From Sporopachydermia quercuum (taxonomy: Eukaryota > Ascomycota > Sporopachydermiomycetes > Sporopachydermiales > Sporopachydermiaceae): a DNA stretch of 64,000 nucleotides. The notes beneath the pieces were generated by a model. That model searched no databases. It saw only the letters and a program-made list of their open reading frames with translations, and was not told where the DNA came from. The stretch lies in contig BCGN01000003.1 of assembly GCA_001599295.1 (NCBI GenBank), positions 349,148-413,147 of the forward strand, written 5' to 3'. Position 1 is the first letter of the stretch, and every line of letters starts with the position of its first letter. Below, one piece after another: positions 59,295 through 64,000 of this stretch. Position numbers and translations under genes: made by a program.

Positions 59295-59841
59295 AAATGA
59301 AACTATAATCAAATCGTGAAATAATTGACAGATTCATTATTGAGGATGTCTGTTGTTCCACAGAATACGAATGTGGTTGTGCTTTCATACTTCAGCCATT
59401 TACATCATTGTTGAGAATTGGTTAAAGACAGAAAAGCTTGGAGGTAGTGGCAGCCAAAAAATTGCAGTAAATTAGGGATTTTCAAATTCAGATAGGGCTG
59501 GTGAGTATAAAGAAAATAATACTTGCAAATCTGGTTTATTCTCGGATGAATATGTTTTCAGTTTGATATTAGGAACTATTTCTGAAAGGCTTGATTGATA
59601 GTGTTACTAATAGAAAACTCCTCCATCATAACTTTAAACACTACTACTCCAACTTTATTGTCATATTTTTCTCATTATTCCTCAAAATTAACTTTTTTGT
59701 CTATTCCTGATTTCTCTTTTGCTTTACAATTTCTATACTAAGGTGAGTAAATAATATAACCAAACAACATTAACGAACAAATATAGCATCAATTCTCTGT
59801 TGTGTTATTGTTTTATAAGACTAGGTTANATTGACAGACTC

Positions 59842-59896
59842 ACAGGTTGGAAGTTTAACCTGTTTTGATTTTTGGCCATGAGGAACCTGACAGGTT
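59842..59896. promoter_or_regulatory. Paired AACCTG dyads upstream of the zinc-finger gene
   Basis: ACAGGTT-8-AACCTGT (59842-59863) is a perfect 22-bp dyad. Twenty bases on, AACCTG-A-CAGGTT (59884-59896) is a second dyad with a 1-base centre. Four copies of one hexamer in 55 bp suggest a binding array for a dimeric regulator, about 500 bp upstream of the ATG at 60392. Confidence 0.5.
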
Positions 59897-60391
59897 AGAT
59901 TCTCTTTTCTTGTTGATTTTATTACACACTTCCCGACTTTTTTTCTCCATCCTTGCTATTTTTGCTACATTCATTTTATTCCTTTTCCCTTTAACCACTT
60001 TTCACAAACCCTCTAATTTTTGTTCTCATTATTGCTGGGAATGAAAGAAATAAAAAACGGCATTGACATGGATTGGAGTTGATCGAATGCATTTATCAAC
60101 TTTGTTGAATCTACAGCATTTTTGAGAGTTTGATGTACCATTGGCGAAGGTCAATTCTTTACAAATCGTTTAATGAAAGTATCGCCTTACAAGATATTTC
60201 GCGGTTCTTGAATTCAAACAGGATTACCAGCTTATCTTTCTTTCAAAAGACGACTATTCCGATTAGTGATGCATAGTAGCAACAGATTCTTCGCTATCTC
60301 TCTTTTCTCAAACCAGGAAATTAAGAAAAAGAACTAGTTTTGTTTACCCCTGACAATACATTAATAGTATTGGATTTCATTCTAAGAGGCC

Positions 60392-61900
60392 ATGGAGCTG
60401 TCATTACAACAGAACCCAATGTCGAAACAATCCAACCGCACGAATAATTATTACTCCCTAATGGCCGGTCAGAGCCAAATCACAGATAACAATAATAATG
60501 GTAGCAAGCCAGGCTCCTATTCAGTTCTATATCCTAATCAATCCACAACAGCAGAATCTTCCTCATCTTATTACTCAGATGATTATCGAGATATTCTTTA
60601 TGGTAATAACAACAATCGTAGTTCTCACATAGGCCAATCAAATAATCCGTCATCATCATCATCATCATCCCTATTCCTCCCATTTGATTCTATCGACCAA
60701 GATTCTTCTACTCTACCATCAGGCTTAGGTTCAACTTCAGTCTCTCACACAATACTAAATCCTATGATTAATGACCCATCTTATACAACAGCAGCTACAC
60801 CAACAGCAGCAAGTTTCAATGGGAAATCTTCTTCAACAAATAATCACATTCTACCATTCGATGTCGATCCAACGTTTGAGCATCATAGCACTGTGAATTC
60901 TGCATTACTTCTTAAACATAAACAGGTAAGTGGTGATTTATACAGCAATCAAATAGTAAACACATCTTCAACAACAGCGTCATCGAAACACTGTTCCATT
61001 GATATAAACGATAGCATAAAGTATCAACCACAACCACAACAGCCACCACAGCCGGCTACATCCGTCTTATCAATTGACCTTTTGAATCAACCTTCGTTAA
61101 AGAATTCCCACGATGAAGTTCATATGAATCAAATTATTAATGAGTATCCATTTTATGAGAACCTGGCAGATACATATTCTAAGTCTCAAAGAAATCTAAC
61201 TTCTTTTGATAAAGAGATATCCCAATCACATCGACAGTCTTATCTACAACAACATTCTTATAACTCTTCCTCTTATACCAATAAACCAAGACAACGTCTA
61301 TTATCTTTACCAGAACAACAATTACAACGCGACACCATATCAATACATGACCCAAATTCTAACGAGAATCCTGGGTTGAGAGCATCATTACCCCGACAAA
61401 CACGTTGGCAGCAACGGTCTCAACAAAGTTATTTATCGAACAATTCAATGAATTCACTTGATAATGATTTCATCAACAATCCTCCACCGTTGCATGAAAA
61501 CATGATACTTCATCTGGATACTTCTCAATCTTCTCATCATATAATGAATTCTCGTACCATCAATTCTAATACTTCAAAAGAACCTGAAGTAATTATTGAC
61601 GAAAGAACGAAGCAGGAACTAGCAAGATTATCAATTGACGTTGAAGCATTAACAAGAAAATCTGCTCCAAGGAGGAAACCATCAGGAAATCCTAAACCAG
61701 AATCGGCAAGAATTCATTCATGTCATTTATGTGGGAAACGATTTTTCAGATTAGAACATGTTAGAAGACATATGACTTGCCATACTGATGATAAACCTTT
61801 TGTATGCATCTTCCCTAGTTGTAATAAAAGGTTTACTCGTCAAGATAATCTTAAGAGTCATATGAAAAATAGTCATTTAGGAAGGAATAAAAGGAAGTGA
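60392..61900 (+). CDS. C2H2 transcription factor with two C-terminal fingers
   Basis: 502 residues. About 440 residues of Asn/Ser/Gln-rich, probably disordered activation region (poly-Ser from a TCA repeat near 60646-60670; QPQPQQPPQPATS) precede two tandem C2H2 fingers at about 443-495: CHLCGKRFFRLEHVRRHMTC and CIFPSCNKRFTRQDNLKSHM. The recognition helices (RLEHVRR, RQDNLKS) resemble those of Msn2/Msn4 and Com2 (RSEHLKR, RSDNLSQ), which read AGGGG, so a GGG-containing site is predicted. The C-terminus is basic (GRNKRK). The exact orthologue is not clear. A very long, repeat-bearing upstream region suggests regulation at the gene's own promoter. Confidence 0.85.
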   Translation: MELSLQQNPMSKQSNRTNNYYSLMAGQSQITDNNNNGSKPGSYSVLYPNQSTTAESSSSYYSDDYRDILYGNNNNRSSHIGQSNNPSSSSSSSLFLPFDSIDQDSSTLPSGLGSTSVSHTILNPMINDPSYTTAATPTAASFNGKSSSTNNHILPFDVDPTFEHHSTVNSALLLKHKQVSGDLYSNQIVNTSSTTASSKHCSIDINDSIKYQPQPQQPPQPATSVLSIDLLNQPSLKNSHDEVHMNQIINEYPFYENLADTYSKSQRNLTSFDKEISQSHRQSYLQQHSYNSSSYTNKPRQRLLSLPEQQLQRDTISIHDPNSNENPGLRASLPRQTRWQQRSQQSYLSNNSMNSLDNDFINNPPPLHENMILHLDTSQSSHHIMNSRTINSNTSKEPEVIIDERTKQELARLSIDVEALTRKSAPRRKPSGNPKPESARIHSCHLCGKRFFRLEHVRRHMTCHTDDKPFVCIFPSCNKRFTRQDNLKSHMKNSHLGRNKRK

Positions 61901-62981
61901 AACTAGAGAAAAGAGAGAGATAAGGTAAGATAGATAATATGGAGATGAAAACAACAGTATACAATACAAAAAAAAAAGATGATGAAGGTGAAAGGAAGTC
62001 GGTTAATAGTAACCACAGTAGTATTGAATGTAAAATATAAACTATATATCGAATTAATTAGAGTATACTTACAATATTTATTCTGTGTTAGTATGATAGT
62101 AACACTAATAATAACAACAATGACAATTAGATGTAATTTGTTGATTAAGTCGGTACGTAAACCAATTGACCCGACAACGATAGTGCAACATAATTAAGAA
62201 CGAGAACCTGAATATTCGGTGCTTAGGTTAAACCATTATTTCCAATCCACTGCATCATCATCGAAATACCCAGAAACTACCAGAAATGTTACCCTTCATT
62301 TATTACTAACTACCCATTATATTTAATAATTGCATGTCTCACATTTTTTTCATCAATCTGTTTTCTTGGGTTCACGACTCTTTCTTTAATTTTTTAACTA
62401 AAATGCCAACTGATCGATAACAAATGAACTGTCATATAAGTAATAGAAGGAGTAGCACTCTAGAAGCCATATGAAGAGGATTGATTAGAGAGGAACACAA
62501 ACGTCGATATAAAAGCTAGAAATAAAAGATTAAGAAAGGCCAGACCATAAGAGTACACGATAACAACTCGGTCTAAAAGGAGTTTTCGATGTATTTTGAG
62601 GCAGGAAAAAAAAAATGGAGAAGTTTGAAGTTAATAGTTTTAAGATTGTTCTATTATAGTAAGAATATTAGAACAATCAAGTTAAATATCTGAATAGAGA
62701 AGATGATAATAATCAAACGAGATCGTGTTCTCGTTCTCTATTCGAACTACTGGTTGAAAATATATATATTGGACAACTGTCTTATTTATTGTAGATGTAG
62801 TAGTACATTTTTCTATTTTTTTCTTCACTCTTCTTACAAAACAACTGTTAATAGACGGTTGAAAATATAAGAGAAATACCTAGATTAATAAAATTCCTTT
62901 AACTAGACTAGTAAAAGAAACTCTATCATCAGTGAGCTGTTGGCTGATGTTTCGTTCTTTATAATTTGCGCTATTGACTCC

Positions 62982-63012
<31 letters not shown>

Positions 63013-63014
63013 TC
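62982..63014. repeat. Tetranucleotide microsatellite (CTTT)8
   Basis: 33 bp of perfect CTTT repeat. Confidence 0.95.
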
Positions 63015-63076
63015 GTTTTATGCTTCATCATCATATTCCTCTTTCAAGTTTACTTCTTTAATGTCCCAAATAATTG

Positions 63077-63106
63077 GCCATTTTTGTCCATTTTTGTCCA
63101 TTTTTG
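63077..63106. repeat. 10-bp tandem repeat
   Basis: TTTTTGTCCA occurs twice in a row, preceded by a partial unit (GGCCA) and followed by TTTTTG. Confidence 0.85.
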
Positions 63107-63646
63107 ATCTCCGATAAACTCACCACCTTAAAAGTTCCATAGGACTTGTTTTCCACGCAGAACTCAATAGTTTATTAACAGAAAAGCCACCTTAGGGAAA
63201 ACTTTCACGTCGAATTCTCGNAGATTCTTGATTATTCGAAGTAGGACTGATTGAAGATGAGCAGATAAAAGAATAATTCATAAGAAATATAAAAAGATAG
63301 AGAAAGATGAGAGATTTCCTCTTTTTAGATTGCTTACAGGAGATCATATATTTATGTTTATGATCTCGAAGGTATAGGTAAACAGAATCTATCAGATATT
63401 TAGTGGGAAGGAAATGAATCACAATCAAGCAGATATAATCATCAGTTGTTCTTGTTCTTGTTCTTATTTTCATTATTCTAGTCTGAATATATTGGCAAAT
63501 AAATTAACTAATAAGGCTTTTTGTATATAGACTTCACTACTGCGTATCTTAGAGCTAATTAAGATAAACAACAAATAACAGAAGTATCAATACTAGTGAC
63601 AGCAGCAATTAGTAAGTCATCAATACACGATCAACAGCTGGTTCCA

Positions 63647-63959
63647 TCAATCAAAGGTAATAACATCATTAATGATCTCAATCTCATCATCTCCAGCGTT
63701 ATTACTATTGCGATTCTTCTTGTCAGCGCTGTTGCTTCTTGTCCTATCATCACTACTAACCGTAGGTCTCATATTGGTATTTCTCTCTCTAATGGTTTTT
63801 ACAGCATCCTTTATTCTTTCATCACCATCATCACTCAATTTTATTGCACCATTGACATTAATATTTCCATGCCCACGATCNTTGTCAATAATATTTTTAC
63901 CCATATCCTGTGATTGCTGTTTATATCGTGGTTCCATTCTATCCATTTCAGCAGGTGTT
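63647..63959 (-). CDS. Probable 3' exon of a gene leaving the right edge
   Basis: Open frame of about 104 codons ending DEIEIINDVITFD and a TGA at 63647-63649. The translation is hydrophilic (DDGDERIKDAVKTIRERNTN), unlike random AT-rich frames. Just upstream the frame is closed by a TAA, but an AG at 63961-63960 with a TTAACC sequence before it could be a splice acceptor, putting the rest of the gene beyond 64000. Alternatively the ATG at 63946 starts a 99-residue protein. Product not recognised. Confidence 0.4.
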
Positions 63960-64000
63960 CTTTTTGGTTAAGTTACCTCCTGTTGAACCTCCTCGTGGTC

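Larger units (their letters stand above)
58334..60391. promoter_or_regulatory. 2-kb upstream region of the zinc-finger gene
   Basis: No ORF of note. Contains a 43-bp near-palindrome (59252-59294) and a cluster of four AACCTG hexamers in two dyads (59842-59896). GTGAGT at 59501 and 59741 could be leader-intron donors, but no acceptor was assigned. Ambiguous bases at 59213 and 59828. Confidence 0.45.
61901..63646. other. Intergenic region with microsatellite and short tandem repeat
   Basis: 1.75 kb. (CTTT)8 lies at 62982-63014, and a tandem 10-mer TTTTTGTCCA occurs twice at 63081-63100 with partial copies at the flanks. The minus-strand frame 63192-63473 is not supported. One ambiguous base at 63222. 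Confidence 0.5.

Noticed and set aside
63192-63473. 93-codon minus-strand ATG frame near the right edge
   Set aside because: Begins in a repeated AGAACA run and is otherwise aromatic/basic noise; no domain.

Overview
The window is nuclear DNA of an AT-rich budding yeast (Saccharomycotina). The markers are an Hbn1/Frm2 nitroreductase, Sds3, a GT15 mannosyltransferase, divergent histone H3 and H4 genes, Aim19, Siw14, Avt7, Urk1, Pho91, Yah1, Vti1, Rfc1, Rud3 and Srx1. In-frame CTG codons fall on conserved leucines (the QVLLDHD block of Urk1, the SNARE helix of Vti1), so this is not a CUG-Ser species. Several traits set it apart from Saccharomyces. I can place 17 spliceosomal introns in 8 conserved genes. 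The UDP-glucose 4-epimerase has no mutarotase domain. Gene density is low, about one gene per 2.5 kb. An intron-rich lineage outside Saccharomycetaceae and the CUG-Ser clade (for example Dipodascaceae-like) fits, but that placement is inference. About fifty single ambiguous bases are scattered through the window and look like unresolved heterozygous sites.

Layout. 1-8.4 kb: a possible tiny spliced gene at the left edge, HBN1/FRM2-like nitroreductase, SDS3, a GT15 alpha-mannosyltransferase, intron-containing histone H4. 10-16 kb: histone H3, AIM19 and SIW14 (tail to tail, three introns each), AVT7. 17.6-24.5 kb: an orphan Ras-like GTPase with very large insertions, URK1, PHO91. 24.5-28.1 kb: the largest gene-free stretch. 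28.1-41 kb: a small Ser/Thr-rich protein, YAH1, VTI1, a GH63-like glycosidase, RFC1. 41.6-48 kb: RUD3, a YIM1/AST-like oxidoreductase, UDP-glucose 4-epimerase. 50-64 kb: an Ecl1-type zinc protein, small hypothetical ORFs, SRX1, mitochondrial MDH1, a two-finger C2H2 factor with a 2-kb upstream region, and the 3' end of a gene leaving the window.

The genes are independent housekeeping units, as usual in yeast. Links are only thematic: Golgi and endosome traffic or glycosylation (GT15, VTI1, RUD3), vacuolar transport (AVT7, PHO91), chromatin and replication (H3, H4, SDS3, RFC1), redox and mitochondria (HBN1-like, SRX1, YAH1, MDH1, AIM19). I saw no CRISPR, no tRNA or rRNA gene, and no transposon or LTR element. 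The least explained features are the orphan GTPase, the paired AACCTG dyads and a 43-bp near-palindrome upstream of the zinc-finger gene, several candidate tiny spliced genes, and a serine at histone H4 position 13.
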